DNA from: Crenothrix sp. D3
Lineage (GTDB): Bacteria > Pseudomonadota > Gammaproteobacteria > Methylococcales > Methylomonadaceae
Assembly (NCBI GenBank): GCA_002134785.1
Contig: MBQZ01000073.1
Coordinates: forward strand, 84,101 to 148,100
Direction: 5' to 3'
DNA length: 64,000 nucleotides
Shown here: positions 35,692-45,467 of the stretch, in pieces
How the letters are laid out: each line of letters begins with the position of its first letter
Numbering within the stretch: the first letter of the stretch is position 1
Notes under the pieces: model-generated
What the model was told of the DNA's origin: nothing
The model's database searches: none
Seen by the model: the letters and a program-made list of their open reading frames with translations, nothing else
Program-made: the position numbers and the translations under genes

Positions 35692-37836
35692 TTAAAAGTT
35701 TACCGCCGCTTCAAGATAAAACAGTCTGCCTGACATCGGAATATTTTGCGGTAATGACGTTGATGCGGGTTCAAGGTTGTTAGTCGCATCGAATAGATTG
35801 CGTACCGACGCACTGACATTCAAATGATTAAACAATTTTTTACCTCTTAAAGTTATGTCAACAGTTTCATAATCACGCAACGGTCTACTATCAGTTGCCG
35901 CAGGTATGCGCCCAGCAACCCAGTTAAGCTGCGGTTGTAATTGCCACTGTGGTAAAAACTGCCAATCAACAGCCACATAAATATGATGCTCAGGCGTATA
36001 AGTGACGCGGTCGTGAGTTTGTTGATTGATAGCGCGTTGCCACGCATAATTACCCGATACACTCCATTCCTCATTTGCTTGCCAGTTCCATTCAAACTCA
36101 CTGCCATAACCATGTTGATTACCGCTATTACGAAACGTAGCCGAGGATTTACCGACATCAGGGACGGCGGCAATCAGGTCTTTAATTTCATAATAGTAAA
36201 TATTGACCGCAGTTCTCAGTGAGTTAGTGGGACGGTAATCGACAGCCCATTCAAGCGTATTGATAGTTTCTGGCTTCAAATCTTTATTACCAAGCAATAC
36301 AGGATTGTTTTGATTAGCTTGTTCTGAAAAACTAGGCGCACGAAAGGCTTTGCCATACAGCAATTTGGTAGTGAGTTGTTTATTAATATCCCACACTAAA
36401 GCAGCGCGTGGATTGATGGTACTACCAAAATCAGAATAATGATCGTAACGCACACCAGCGGTTAGTTGCCAGTTATCGGCAAATTGCCATTCATCTTGCA
36501 ACACGCCTGAAAATATCGCACGATGAAGATTAGGCAAATAAACATAAGCGGTATTGCTGACATCGGTTAATGCACCGCCAACCACTTGAGGCGAACCACT
36601 AATCACGCCTGCACCGTAATTTTTAGCTTCTCGCGTACTAATTTGCTCATAGCGAAAACTTGTACCGACGCGCAACAGATGATTATCGAAGCCTTTATAA
36701 ATTGAACTTAAGTCAATTGACGGAATATTTTCTATACGCCCTAAACTATTATTAACACCATTAGGAAACAGAGTCCTTGGCAATGCAGGACTTCTAGCGA
36801 AGTCACCATTAACTAAAGGGAGTTGTGCGTTATCGGGAAACAATTGACCTTGCGCACCAAAATTAGCATATAGATAGCTAAGATGGGCAGTCAACTCTAA
36901 CTCCTTAAGCCAATCTTCTGTAGAAAAACGCACATCGCTCAGATATTGTTGACCCTGACTTCCGCCACTAGGATCCAACACCAAATTGGCACCTGCACGA
37001 GTTCCTGTGTCTAACGCGCTAAATGACCAAAAATCAATATCCCAATGTTTGCGCTGTAAATTAAGGTGGGCATCCAATGTTTTATAGCGTCCTTGATACT
37101 TATCGGGTGCGTGAGAAGCGTTTGTGCCAAATACTTTGTCTGTGGTGGTTTGAGCATCGCTATTAATTATTCTATCTGGATCACCAGCAGTGTGCTGATA
37201 TTGCAAACTGGTGGCAATATCCCAGCCTGCCAATTGCGTACTATATTGCCCCCAACCACTTTGGGTATCGGCATCGCCTGCACGAACGCCCATTTTTGTG
37301 CCATTAATATCTTTGGCTTTTTTGGTGATAATATTAATAACGCCCGCAAACGCATCCGCGCCATACAATGCTGAACCAGGTCCTCGAATCACCTCGACAC
37401 GTTCAACTGCTTCCAGTGGCAATTCAAAATGTGACATCGTATTGCCACGAAACGGCGTATTAATGCGCGTGCCATTAACCAGCATTAACAACTCTGAATT
37501 AGTCGCATTGCGTATGCCGCGTAGACTGTAGCTGTAATCGAAGGTGCTACTTTGTAAACTCGCATGAACCCCCGGCACAGTTTCTAGCACTTCATGCAGT
37601 TCTGTCGCGCCCATTGATTTAATTTGCTCAGCGGTAACAATACTAGTGACAGCAGCAGATTGAAAGACTGTTTTGGGTGTGCCTGTGGCAATAGTTACGG
37701 GGGTCGCTGCTAATTCAGCGGGTGACATCGCAAAATAATCAACATCTGCCATTGCCTGACTTGCAGAAAAATAAAGTAGCAAAGTACGCACTGTGTACAC
37801 TACAAAATTAATGTGTGTGGTGTATTTTCTGTCCAT
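35692..37836 (-). CDS. TonB-dependent outer-membrane receptor
   Basis: A 714-residue receptor with a signal sequence (cleavage likely after QAMA, about residue 31), a plug domain (about 50-175; LHEVLETVPGVHASLQSS, RGPGSALYGADAFAGVINII) and a 22-strand-type barrel ending in LEAAVNF with the terminal Phe needed for assembly. A 29-base overlap with the GGDEF/EAL gene shows they form one unit. A start at an internal GTG cannot be excluded. The ligand is unknown. Confidence 0.9.
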   Translation of the reverse strand: MDRKYTTHINFVVYTVRTLLLYFSASQAMADVDYFAMSPAELAATPVTIATGTPKTVFQSAAVTSIVTAEQIKSMGATELHEVLETVPGVHASLQSSTFDYSYSLRGIRNATNSELLMLVNGTRINTPFRGNTMSHFELPLEAVERVEVIRGPGSALYGADAFAGVINIITKKAKDINGTKMGVRAGDADTQSGWGQYSTQLAGWDIATSLQYQHTAGDPDRIINSDAQTTTDKVFGTNASHAPDKYQGRYKTLDAHLNLQRKHWDIDFWSFSALDTGTRAGANLVLDPSGGSQGQQYLSDVRFSTEDWLKELELTAHLSYLYANFGAQGQLFPDNAQLPLVNGDFARSPALPRTLFPNGVNNSLGRIENIPSIDLSSIYKGFDNHLLRVGTSFRYEQISTREAKNYGAGVISGSPQVVGGALTDVSNTAYVYLPNLHRAIFSGVLQDEWQFADNWQLTAGVRYDHYSDFGSTINPRAALVWDINKQLTTKLLYGKAFRAPSFSEQANQNNPVLLGNKDLKPETINTLEWAVDYRPTNSLRTAVNIYYYEIKDLIAAVPDVGKSSATFRNSGNQHGYGSEFEWNWQANEEWSVSGNYAWQRAINQQTHDRVTYTPEHHIYVAVDWQFLPQWQLQPQLNWVAGRIPAATDSRPLRDYETVDITLRGKKLFNHLNVSASVRNLFDATNNLEPASTSLPQNIPMSGRLFYLEAAVNF

Positions 37837-40234
37837 TTTTAGATGTCATAAAAGGTTTGATGAGTTTAAGTTCAGTCAATAACACAGGTTTGCTAATACC
37901 ATAGCCTTGCGCATAATCGACACCCAATACATTAAGCAGATTAAAGATAGCTTCATTTTCAACAAATTCAGCAATGGTTTTTTTACCCATCACATGACCC
38001 ACTTCGTTAATAGACTTTACCATAGCGAGGTCTACTTTATCGTTTAAAATATCTTTAACAAATAAACCGTCGATTTTAAGATAATCAACAGGTAGATTTT
38101 TTAAATAACCAAAAGACGATAAACCACTACCAAAATCATCCAGTGAAAATAAACAGCCACGTCCTCTTAACGCCGCAATAAATTTAATGGTACTGGATAA
38201 GTTGGCAATTGCGGCAGTTTCCGTTATTTCAAAACATATTTTATGTTCAGGTATTTTCCACAGATCAAATTGTTTATAGATAAAATCCAACATGGTTTCA
38301 TCACAAAATGATAAGCCAGACAAGTTGATGGAGCATACCGCCAAATTATCCATAAAGCGTGGCGTAGTTGCAATAAACTCAAACATCGAACCAATTACCC
38401 ATCGATCCAGATCAGGAGCTAAATCATAACGTTCAGCTGCGGGTAAAAATTCGCTAGGTGGAATAATGCGTCCTGATTCATCGCGATAACGAATGAGGGT
38501 TTCAAAATGCAATCCTTCATCTTGTTTATCAATTGAAACGATAGGCTGTCCATACAGGCAAAAACAATTATTCTCTATGCCGTGGCGAATTTTTTCTACC
38601 CACTGCATTTCACCATGTCTCAACGCGAGCTCTTCATCGTCTGGGCTATAGACATGAATACGATTACGACCTTTATCTTTTGCGGCATAACACGCAGAAT
38701 CCGCTTCTTTAAATAGATTAACTGCATTTCGACTGCTTTTATTGATAACTGAAAGACCGATACTAACACCAATGGAAAAGCTCTTGCCTTCCCAAAAAAA
38801 ACGAAACTCCCGAATAATATCGCGTAGGCTTTCACACAGTAAAATCGCCTCAGGCAGTGAACAATCGTACATTAATACGCCAAATTCATCACCACCTAAA
38901 CGTGCGATAAAATCCTGTTTGCGCATATTTTTCTTTAAAACATCACCCAATTGCCGTAATAATTCATCGCCTGCTAAATGCCCACAGGTATCGTTAATGA
39001 TTTTAAATTGATCCAAATCTAAATAACATAAAATATGCTCAGAATTATCGACATGAATTAGTTTTATTGCTTCGTTGATATAAAGATCAAACTCAACCCT
39101 ATTAGCCAGCCCTGTTAACGCATCATGACTCGCTTGATAAATTATTTTTTCATTTAGATTCCGCGCTTCGGTAATATCTTCACACACCAATAATAAACTA
39201 TTAACATTGTTTTCAAGGTCAAGCACCTTAGCCGTCACTCTAAGCCAAATAATCTGCCCCTGACCACTAATTTGTCTAAATTCTTCTTTATGTATTTGTG
39301 TCTGATTAAGCAAACAATGCTCAAGAAAAGCACTTATAATCGTTATATCAGAGGTATAAATAAAGTCAAAAAGGGAGTGTTTTTTTAAGTCTTCACTGCT
39401 TAAACCCAGTTGATTTGCGCAGGTGCGATTGACCGATAAAATATTGCCTAACGCATTGATGCTAAACATAATCGTTGGATTATCGTCATACAACATGAGG
39501 TAACGATTTTTTGCTTGCAATAAGGCTAAATTTTGCTGTTCCACGGTCTCAATTAAGCCATTGAACGCATCTACTAACACACCTAGCTCATCATCATTAA
39601 CTTTCGTCGCGCGTAGTGAATAATCGCGGCTATCACTAATGGCTTTAACGGCACTGACTAATTGACGAATAGGTTCTGCAATAAGCCTTAATAACGGCGC
39701 AGAAAGCAAGAATGTCAGTAAAGTTACACCGAGTAACACCAAAAACAAAACGCCGACAAATTGCAGTTTACGCCAGTAAGCCGTACTAAAATCGGCATGA
39801 ATAAAGACCGTTCCCTGCTGTTTTAAATCCATTATAACTGGTTCAATAACGCATAAATGGGTGTCGATAAATTGTGTTATCTGACCATCAATGGTCGCAG
39901 GGCAATGCCATGTACCATGATTGGGTTTAAGTAATTCAGCAAACACTGCACCATTAGCATTATAAAGACAAGCCGCTTGTACTTCTGGCAGGGTATTGAC
40001 CACTGCAAGATTTTCCTGAGCGATTTTTTCATCATCATACAGTAACGCGGCGGTACTACGATTCGCGATAATGGTTGCTATCGCTGATAAATCATCTTGC
40101 TTATTTTTTTGAAATTCACTGAGTTCAAGTAGCAATAAAAACACGCCTACTACTAACAATGACAGCACACTAGGAAATACAACAATTAACAGTAGCTTCT
40201 GTTTGATTGATAAATTAGCAATCCGTTTAATCAT
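37808..40234 (-). CDS. Membrane sensor with GGDEF and EAL domains (c-di-GMP turnover)
   Basis: An 808-residue protein. A first membrane segment (about 10-33), a periplasmic sensor (about 34-155, CHASE8-like), a second membrane segment (about 160-185), HAMP (about 190-240), PAS (about 250-370), GGDEF with intact RLGGDEFGVLMY, and EAL with ETL in place of EAL (FETLIRY), DDFGSG, KTIAEFVE and QGYG. Both activities look possible; the periplasmic layout matches YfiN-type regulation. The start at 40234 (MIKRIANLS) overlaps the end of the YfiR-like gene by eight bases and has GGAGAAGG just upstream. An upstream in-frame ATG at 40279 lies inside that gene and is less likely. Confidence 0.92.
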   Translation of the reverse strand: MIKRIANLSIKQKLLLIVVFPSVLSLLVVGVFLLLLELSEFQKNKQDDLSAIATIIANRSTAALLYDDEKIAQENLAVVNTLPEVQAACLYNANGAVFAELLKPNHGTWHCPATIDGQITQFIDTHLCVIEPVIMDLKQQGTVFIHADFSTAYWRKLQFVGVLFLVLLGVTLLTFLLSAPLLRLIAEPIRQLVSAVKAISDSRDYSLRATKVNDDELGVLVDAFNGLIETVEQQNLALLQAKNRYLMLYDDNPTIMFSINALGNILSVNRTCANQLGLSSEDLKKHSLFDFIYTSDITIISAFLEHCLLNQTQIHKEEFRQISGQGQIIWLRVTAKVLDLENNVNSLLLVCEDITEARNLNEKIIYQASHDALTGLANRVEFDLYINEAIKLIHVDNSEHILCYLDLDQFKIINDTCGHLAGDELLRQLGDVLKKNMRKQDFIARLGGDEFGVLMYDCSLPEAILLCESLRDIIREFRFFWEGKSFSIGVSIGLSVINKSSRNAVNLFKEADSACYAAKDKGRNRIHVYSPDDEELALRHGEMQWVEKIRHGIENNCFCLYGQPIVSIDKQDEGLHFETLIRYRDESGRIIPPSEFLPAAERYDLAPDLDRWVIGSMFEFIATTPRFMDNLAVCSINLSGLSFCDETMLDFIYKQFDLWKIPEHKICFEITETAAIANLSSTIKFIAALRGRGCLFSLDDFGSGLSSFGYLKNLPVDYLKIDGLFVKDILNDKVDLAMVKSINEVGHVMGKKTIAEFVENEAIFNLLNVLGVDYAQGYGISKPVLLTELKLIKPFMTSKNGQKIHHTH

Positions 40235-40748
40235 TGCCTTCTCCTCCAACAACTTCAGCGACTTCCAATAATTTCGCACTGATTTTTAAACTGCGTTGCT
40301 GTAACAGCTTTAGATTGATTTGTAGTTTTATTTTGTCCTGTCGCTTAACAAAGGCAATCATACCGCCTTGCGTGATAAAACTGGAATCTTCTCCAACGGT
40401 TAAACTATTGTTAGCGTTTAGCCCCGCTGATTTAGCATTAACACCTGCACTCACATAGACGATATGACAATGCAATTCCTTGTTAACGGTGGCTAATCTG
40501 AATAATTTAATTGGATGATTAAACGCTGATTGCTGTTCAATCGGGTCGATTGTTGCACCAAACGGATCGTTACCCAAAATACAAATATTAAAGGTTTCGG
40601 ACTCTTCATCAGACCAAGTAATAAATTTAGTAAAATTAAATAAATACCCTGCCTTTATTTTAAATTCATCAATAGGTGCAGTATCCGCATAAGAGAACGG
40701 TGAACACAGCAAACAAAAAATAACGCAAAGCAAGTGGCTATTTTTCAT
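40227..40748 (-). CDS. YfiR-family periplasmic protein (DUF4154)
   Basis: A 173-residue exported protein with a signal peptide (cleavage about after SYA, residue 21) and the family segment FKIKAGYLFNFTKFITW, then FNICILGNDPFG. In Pseudomonas YfiR binds and represses the diguanylate cyclase YfiN in the periplasm. Here it heads an operon with a GGDEF-EAL sensor and a TonB receptor, so it likely regulates that sensor. The usual third partner YfiB is not visible; the TonB receptor takes its place in position. Confidence 0.88.
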   Translation of the reverse strand: MKNSHLLCVIFCLLCSPFSYADTAPIDEFKIKAGYLFNFTKFITWSDEESETFNICILGNDPFGATIDPIEQQSAFNHPIKLFRLATVNKELHCHIVYVSAGVNAKSAGLNANNSLTVGEDSSFITQGGMIAFVKRQDKIKLQINLKLLQQRSLKISAKLLEVAEVVGGEGND

Positions 40749-40855
40749 ATTTTGATGCGTTTAAATAAATGAAAACAGGTGAAAGAATGCAAGATGCTAC
40801 CCTATATATAAGGAATAAAGTTCAGGCTAAGTCTAACGCAACAGTGTTCAGTTGA

Positions 40856-42157
40856 CTAGCTAGAAAAAAACATCTTCATTACCTCTATCATAAAGTGATG
40901 ATCTTCTACGCCCGCGCTTTCTCGAATACTGTGCATTGCCCACAGCGGATTACCCACATCAACACATTGAATTCCTAATCGGCTGGACGTTATCGAGCCA
41001 ATGGTGCTACCACAGCTTAAATCATTACGATTAGCATATTTTTGATACGGCACGCCAGCCTGTTCACAGCATTGTGCAAAAACAGCCTCTGAACCGCTGC
41101 TGGTACTGTAACGTTGATTGGCATTAACTTTAATGACGGGGCCTTGATTCACCAGTACCTTATGATCGGGGTCATACGCTAATGGAAAACTAGGTTGATA
41201 AGCGTGTACCATATCCGCGCTAATCATAAAACTTTTTGCTAACGCCCTCAAAAAATCCTCTGCATTGGTTTGAGTCGCCAACGCGATACGCCCTAATACA
41301 TCGGTCAAAAAACACCCATCCGCGCCTTTATTGCTACTACTACCAATTTCTTCGTGGTCAAAAAAAGCACACACCAAGGTATTATCTGTTGTTAAAACCC
41401 TTTCATCCAACAATGCCATTAACGCCGCGTGACAAGAAGCTAAATTGTCCAACTGACTATCGGCATAAAACTCATTATCCGCGCCCCAAAATACGCCTTT
41501 TTGGGTATCATAAACAGCCAAATCCCACGATAACACGCGCTTTGCTTCAATGTTTAATTGCTGTTGTAGCCAGTTAGCAAAATACGCGGCTGGTAATTGC
41601 TCTTCCGTTAAGTGCGTTAAAATGAGCGGCAATTCCTGTTGTTTATGCAGTTTTAAACCGTCTTCATTGACAGTGCGATTCAAATGGATGGCTAAATTAG
41701 GCAAACGTAACAACGGTTTATCACACTTAACTAACTGACTCGTTATCGTGCCTTGTTCATTCTTATAACTGACTCGCCCCGCTAAACTTAAATCTCTATC
41801 GGCAAATGTTGCCAATATTGGCCCACCATACACTTCAACGCCCAAGCGCAATAAGCCATCGGTGGAGGTTGCCGCATTGGGTTTAATGCGTAGGCCGGGG
41901 GAATCCGTGTGTGCTCCGATAAGTTTAAAGCCCGTGTCTACTAACGGCTTTTGTCCCTGTACAAAAATAATAATAGAGGAATCATCACGCACAACGTAAT
42001 AACGTCCACTCGCTTGCAACGTCCATTGTTCCGTTTCATCGAGTTTGATAAATGAAAACGCTGCCAATAATGTTTCGATAGTATTAATGACATGACTGGG
42101 GCTAGGGCTGGTATCAATAAAATCTAATAATTGTTGAGTTTGTTGGTGTGCTGTCAT
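40856..42157 (-). CDS. M18-family aspartyl aminopeptidase
   Basis: A 433-residue metallo-aminopeptidase of the M18 family that removes N-terminal Asp/Glu. Zinc-binding and catalytic segments are GAHTDSPGLRIKP, FDHEEIGSSSNKGADG and DMVHAYQPSFP. The start at 42157 (MTAHQQTQQL) has an AAGGAAAAATT ribosome-binding site; a longer in-frame start at 42187 would read through a palindromic repeat. It is the family known as ApeB in Pseudomonas. Confidence 0.93.
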   Translation of the reverse strand: MTAHQQTQQLLDFIDTSPSPSHVINTIETLLAAFSFIKLDETEQWTLQASGRYYVVRDDSSIIIFVQGQKPLVDTGFKLIGAHTDSPGLRIKPNAATSTDGLLRLGVEVYGGPILATFADRDLSLAGRVSYKNEQGTITSQLVKCDKPLLRLPNLAIHLNRTVNEDGLKLHKQQELPLILTHLTEEQLPAAYFANWLQQQLNIEAKRVLSWDLAVYDTQKGVFWGADNEFYADSQLDNLASCHAALMALLDERVLTTDNTLVCAFFDHEEIGSSSNKGADGCFLTDVLGRIALATQTNAEDFLRALAKSFMISADMVHAYQPSFPLAYDPDHKVLVNQGPVIKVNANQRYSTSSGSEAVFAQCCEQAGVPYQKYANRNDLSCGSTIGSITSSRLGIQCVDVGNPLWAMHSIRESAGVEDHHFMIEVMKMFFSS

Positions 42158-42171
42158 AATTTTTCCTTGTG

Positions 42172-42215
42172 GTGGGCGCGAATTCATTCGCGCTGCGCAG
42201 ATAAATCCGCGCCTA
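42172..42215. repeat. Palindromic repeat at the end of the FAD oxidoreductase gene (family F)
   Basis: GTGGGCGCGAATTCATTCGC matches the reverse complement of the element at 3127-3148 with one mismatch. It is followed by TGCGCAGATAAATCCGCGCC, a second nested part. The stop codon and last residues of the oxidoreductase lie inside it. Confidence 0.75.
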
Positions 42216-43818
42216 CATTTTTAACCATTGCCAACGCCACCGCCTCAGCTACCTTAATCCCATCAACCGCAGCTGATAAAATGCCACCCGCATAACCTGC
42301 GCCCTCCCCTGCTGGATACAGTCCTTTCGTATTAATACTTTGATAAACCGCATCTCGCTTAATGCGTATCGGTGATGAGGTGCGCGTTTCTACTGCCGTC
42401 AAAATTGCATCCTCCATCGCAAAACCTTTTATTTTCTTATCAAACGCGGGCAGTGCTTCACGGATAGCCTCAATTGCATAATCGGGTAATGCCGTGCTTA
42501 AATCCGTTAACTGCACAGCGGGTGTATAAGAAGGTTGCACACTGCCTAGATTTTCAGACGGACGCTGCGCCAGAAAATCGCCTACCCGTTGCGCTGGCGC
42601 TTGATAATTACTACCGCCTAATACAAAAGCTCGCGCCTCTAAACGCCGTTGTAAATCTATCCCTGCTAACGGATGTTCAGGGTAATCAACGTCAGGCGTA
42701 ATACCCACCACAATCGCACTATTCGCATTGCGTTCATTGCGTGAATATTGACTCATGCCATTGGTAACAACATGACCCGCTTCTGAGGTTGCTGCCACTA
42801 CCGTTCCACCCGGACACATACAAAAACTATACACTGAGCGTCCATTTTTACAGTGATGCACCAACTTATAATCTGCCGCACCTAATAATGGATGCCCTGC
42901 TTGTTGACCAAAGCGACACACATCAATTAAGGATTGCGGATGCTCAATACGAAAACCAATAGAAAACGGCTTCGCTTCAATATAAACACCGCGCTCATAT
43001 AACATATTAAAGGTATCCCGCGCACTGTGACCGACTGCCAATACCACATAATGACTGTCTAAGACTTCACCACCAGCAAGTACCACACCAGTGACTTGAC
43101 CGTTATCAATCAGCAACTCATCAACGCGACTTTGAAACCGAATCTCACCGCCCAAGGATTCAATGGTAGCGCGGATTTGCTCCACCATCGTCACTAATTT
43201 AAACGTACCGATATGCGGCTTACTGACATGAAGAATTTCCGCAGGTGCGCCCGCTTTAACAAATTCGGTTAATACTTTGCGCCCGTAATGATTGGGGTCT
43301 TTAATTTGCGTGTATAACTTACCGTCAGAAAACGTACCCGCGCCGCCTTCACCAAACTGGACATTGGATTCTGGGTTAAATTCAGACTTACGCCACAAAC
43401 CGAAAGTATCTTTAGTGCGTTCGCGGACTTCCTTACCGCGCTCTAAAATAATCGGTCTAAAACCCATTTGCGCCAAAAGCAAACCCGCAAATAAACCACA
43501 CGGCCCCGTGCCAATCACAATCGGACGCTGTTTTAACTCAGCGGGGGCGTGAGTAACAAATTGATAAGTGGTATCAGGGGTAACAGAAATATGCGGGTCA
43601 TCTTGATAACGCGTTAACACATCCGCTTCATTATTAACATCCACATCCAGCGTATACACCAGCTCAATCGCATTGCGTTTCCGCGCATCATGCCCTAAGC
43701 GAAACACGGTATAAGCGATTAAATCCTGCGCGGCGAGTCCTAATCGCGCAATAATCGCTGTTTTTATCATGCTTTCCGCATGATCCAGAGGTAATTTAAG
43801 TTCAGTAATTCTTAACAT
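42184..43818 (-). CDS. FAD-dependent oxidoreductase (COG2509-like)
   Basis: A 544-residue flavoprotein of an uncharacterised dehydrogenase family. After an N-terminal alpha/beta domain (about 1-95) it has a Rossmann dinucleotide motif IVIGTGPCGLFAGLLLAQMG, then SNVQFGEGGAGTFSDGKL, CMCPGGTVVAATSE and a C-terminal GAGYAGGILSAAVDGIKVAE. The start at 43818 (MLRITELKL) is preferred over 43836. The last eleven residues (NVGADLSAQRE) and the stop are encoded by a palindromic repeat. Substrate unknown. Confidence 0.88.
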   Translation of the reverse strand: MLRITELKLPLDHAESMIKTAIIARLGLAAQDLIAYTVFRLGHDARKRNAIELVYTLDVDVNNEADVLTRYQDDPHISVTPDTTYQFVTHAPAELKQRPIVIGTGPCGLFAGLLLAQMGFRPIILERGKEVRERTKDTFGLWRKSEFNPESNVQFGEGGAGTFSDGKLYTQIKDPNHYGRKVLTEFVKAGAPAEILHVSKPHIGTFKLVTMVEQIRATIESLGGEIRFQSRVDELLIDNGQVTGVVLAGGEVLDSHYVVLAVGHSARDTFNMLYERGVYIEAKPFSIGFRIEHPQSLIDVCRFGQQAGHPLLGAADYKLVHHCKNGRSVYSFCMCPGGTVVAATSEAGHVVTNGMSQYSRNERNANSAIVVGITPDVDYPEHPLAGIDLQRRLEARAFVLGGSNYQAPAQRVGDFLAQRPSENLGSVQPSYTPAVQLTDLSTALPDYAIEAIREALPAFDKKIKGFAMEDAILTAVETRTSSPIRIKRDAVYQSINTKGLYPAGEGAGYAGGILSAAVDGIKVAEAVALAMVKNVGADLSAQRE

Positions 43819-43828
43819 GATTTTTATT

Positions 43829-44140
43829 TTATTCAATTCGATACGGCTGCATAGTAATCGACAGCACTCTATCGCCTAACACAGTACAAACGCCGTTATA
43901 ACGCTCATCACCTATTGAAGCAAATTCAAACGTATAACAGCGACAAACTTGCCACTTCCCCGCCGCATTTCTTTTCAAGCCCATACCACTTAACGCCACA
44001 TACTCATCAAGCATCAACAACTCCAATGCCATGCAACGGGATTTAGTGGCGTGCAAGGCAAGCATTTTAGCGGTCTGAGCCGCTTGCCAGTACCAATAAA
44101 ACAACAAAAGTAAACTAATTGATACAATGTTATTGAACAT
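43829..44140 (-). CDS. DUF3301-family protein
   Basis: A 103-residue protein with an N-terminal membrane anchor (about 4-22, ISLLLLFYWYW), a CMALELLMLDEYVALSG segment and CRCYTFEFASIGDERYNG, the features of DUF3301, which is restricted mainly to gammaproteobacteria. Function unknown. It ends about ten bases before the start of the FAD oxidoreductase gene, probably in one operon. Confidence 0.85.
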   Translation of the reverse strand: MFNNIVSISLLLLFYWYWQAAQTAKMLALHATKSRCMALELLMLDEYVALSGMGLKRNAAGKWQVCRCYTFEFASIGDERYNGVCTVLGDRVLSITMQPYRIE

Positions 44141-44233
44141 GAGTTAAAATCAGCGTGAAACGCTAGAAGTAAAAGTATGACTTATAGTGTAGGTAATTCT
44201 TAGCAAAAATAACACCCTTTATGGAAAATCCCC

Positions 44234-44902
44234 ATGACATCTAAACTGAGTACCATTGAAATAGAGCCGCAAGCCGACCACCAGTATTCCGTCATCTGGC
44301 TACATGGCTTAGGTGCGGATGGGCATGATTTTGAACATATTCCTCAAGAACTGCACATAAACATCGCACCGCACTGCCGTTTTATTTTCCCTAACGCGCC
44401 TATTCAAGCCGTCACTATTAATGGTGGTATGGAAATGCGGGCGTGGTACGACATTTTAGCCATGAATCTTGAGCGTGAAGTCGATATAAATGGTATCTAT
44501 CAAACGGCAAAATTGATTGAACAACTGATAGAGCGTGAAAAAAACAACGGCATTGCCACAGAAAATATACTACTCGCGGGTTTTTCTCAAGGTGGCGTTA
44601 TCGCGCTTCATGTGGGCTTAAGATACCCAGAAAAACTAGGCGGCGTTATCGCCTTATCAGCTTATTTACCTACATTAATACAACTCAATAGCGAAGCGGC
44701 AATTGCCAACCAACATACCCCCATTTTTATGGCACACGGCATACTCGATTCCGTGGTTGATGTTGAAACAGGTAAAGCAGTTTTTGATAGCCTTCATGCG
44801 CAAGGTTACCCTATACAATGGCATGACTATGTGATGGAACATTCTGTGTGTGTCGAAGAAATAGAGCATTTGTCCAGCTTTATTAATAGCATTTTTAAAT
44901 AG
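44234..44902 (+). CDS. Phospholipase/carboxylesterase-family hydrolase
   Basis: A 222-residue alpha/beta hydrolase. The nucleophile elbow is GFSQGG, the acid residue is the Asp in HGILDSVVDV and the base is the His in MEHSVC. The N-terminal WLHGLGADGHDF supplies the oxyanion hole. It resembles Pseudomonas carboxylesterase (EstB-type). The true substrate is unknown. Confidence 0.92.
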   Translation: MTSKLSTIEIEPQADHQYSVIWLHGLGADGHDFEHIPQELHINIAPHCRFIFPNAPIQAVTINGGMEMRAWYDILAMNLEREVDINGIYQTAKLIEQLIEREKNNGIATENILLAGFSQGGVIALHVGLRYPEKLGGVIALSAYLPTLIQLNSEAAIANQHTPIFMAHGILDSVVDVETGKAVFDSLHAQGYPIQWHDYVMEHSVCVEEIEHLSSFINSIFK

Positions 44903-44941
44903 CTTTGTTGCCACGCGCCGCATAACGACCATTCACCGTAT

Positions 44942-45015
44942 CGTAGGGGCAGGTCTTGTGCCTGCCCTTAATCAATCGGGCGTTATCAGGGCAACCACAA
45001 GGGATTGCCCCTACG
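44942..45015. repeat. Repeat family B, copy 1 (CGTAGGGGCAGG ... GCCCCTACG)
   Basis: Starts with CGTAGGGGCAGGTCTTGTGC and ends with GGGATTGCCCCTACG; the ends are inverted. A very similar copy in the same orientation lies at 45379-45467, so the two bracket the 79-residue gene between them. A third relative is inside the element at 48533-48652. Confidence 0.85.
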
Positions 45016-45093
45016 GTAAGCAATTAACGCCCAGCTATTGATTTGTGATATTGTCCACTGACAATATCAAACAACTCTAAACAGGCAAAGTAA

Positions 45094-45333
45094 ATGACGA
45101 CCATCACCTTTGACACCCTAGAATTAACAGCCGCGTTAAAACAGTCGGGAATTGAACAACAACAAGCTGAAGCCATTGTAAAAGCAATTGTTAAGGCACA
45201 AAGCGAATTAGTCACTAGAGATTATTTAGACCTAAAACTAGCCCCTGTTGCCGCTGATTTGATGCTGCTTAAATGGATGTTAGGCTTGATATTAGCGGCT
45301 AATCTATCACTTGTTTTAAAGGCGTTTTTTTAG
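45094..45333 (+). CDS. DUF1640-like small coiled-coil membrane protein
   Basis: A 79-residue protein with an amphipathic N-terminal half (FDTLELTAALKQSGIEQQQA, EAIVKAIVKAQSELVTRDYL) and a C-terminal membrane segment (LMLLKWMLGLILAANLSLVL). The arrangement resembles the DUF1640/CCDC90-type short proteins common in repeat-rich bacterial genomes. It stands alone and is flanked by two copies of repeat family B. Confidence 0.7.
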   Translation: MTTITFDTLELTAALKQSGIEQQQAEAIVKAIVKAQSELVTRDYLDLKLAPVAADLMLLKWMLGLILAANLSLVLKAFF

Positions 45334-45378
45334 CTTGGAATAATCTACCCATCCTGCGCATTATCATTCACCGTAATT

Positions 45379-45467
45379 GTAGGGGCAGGTCTTGTGCCTG
45401 CCCTTAATCAATCGGGCGTTATCAGTGCAACCACAAGAGAGGGCAACCACAAGGGATTGCCCCTACG
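45379..45467. repeat. Repeat family B, copy 2
   Basis: Same as the 44942 copy, with an extra internal duplication of GCAACCACAAG (45427-45437 and 45443-45453). Direct orientation relative to copy 1. Confidence 0.85.

Noticed and set aside
44942..45467. Attachment sites of an integrative element
   Set aside because: The copies flank only one tiny gene, there is no integrase, and the same repeat family occurs at a third site.
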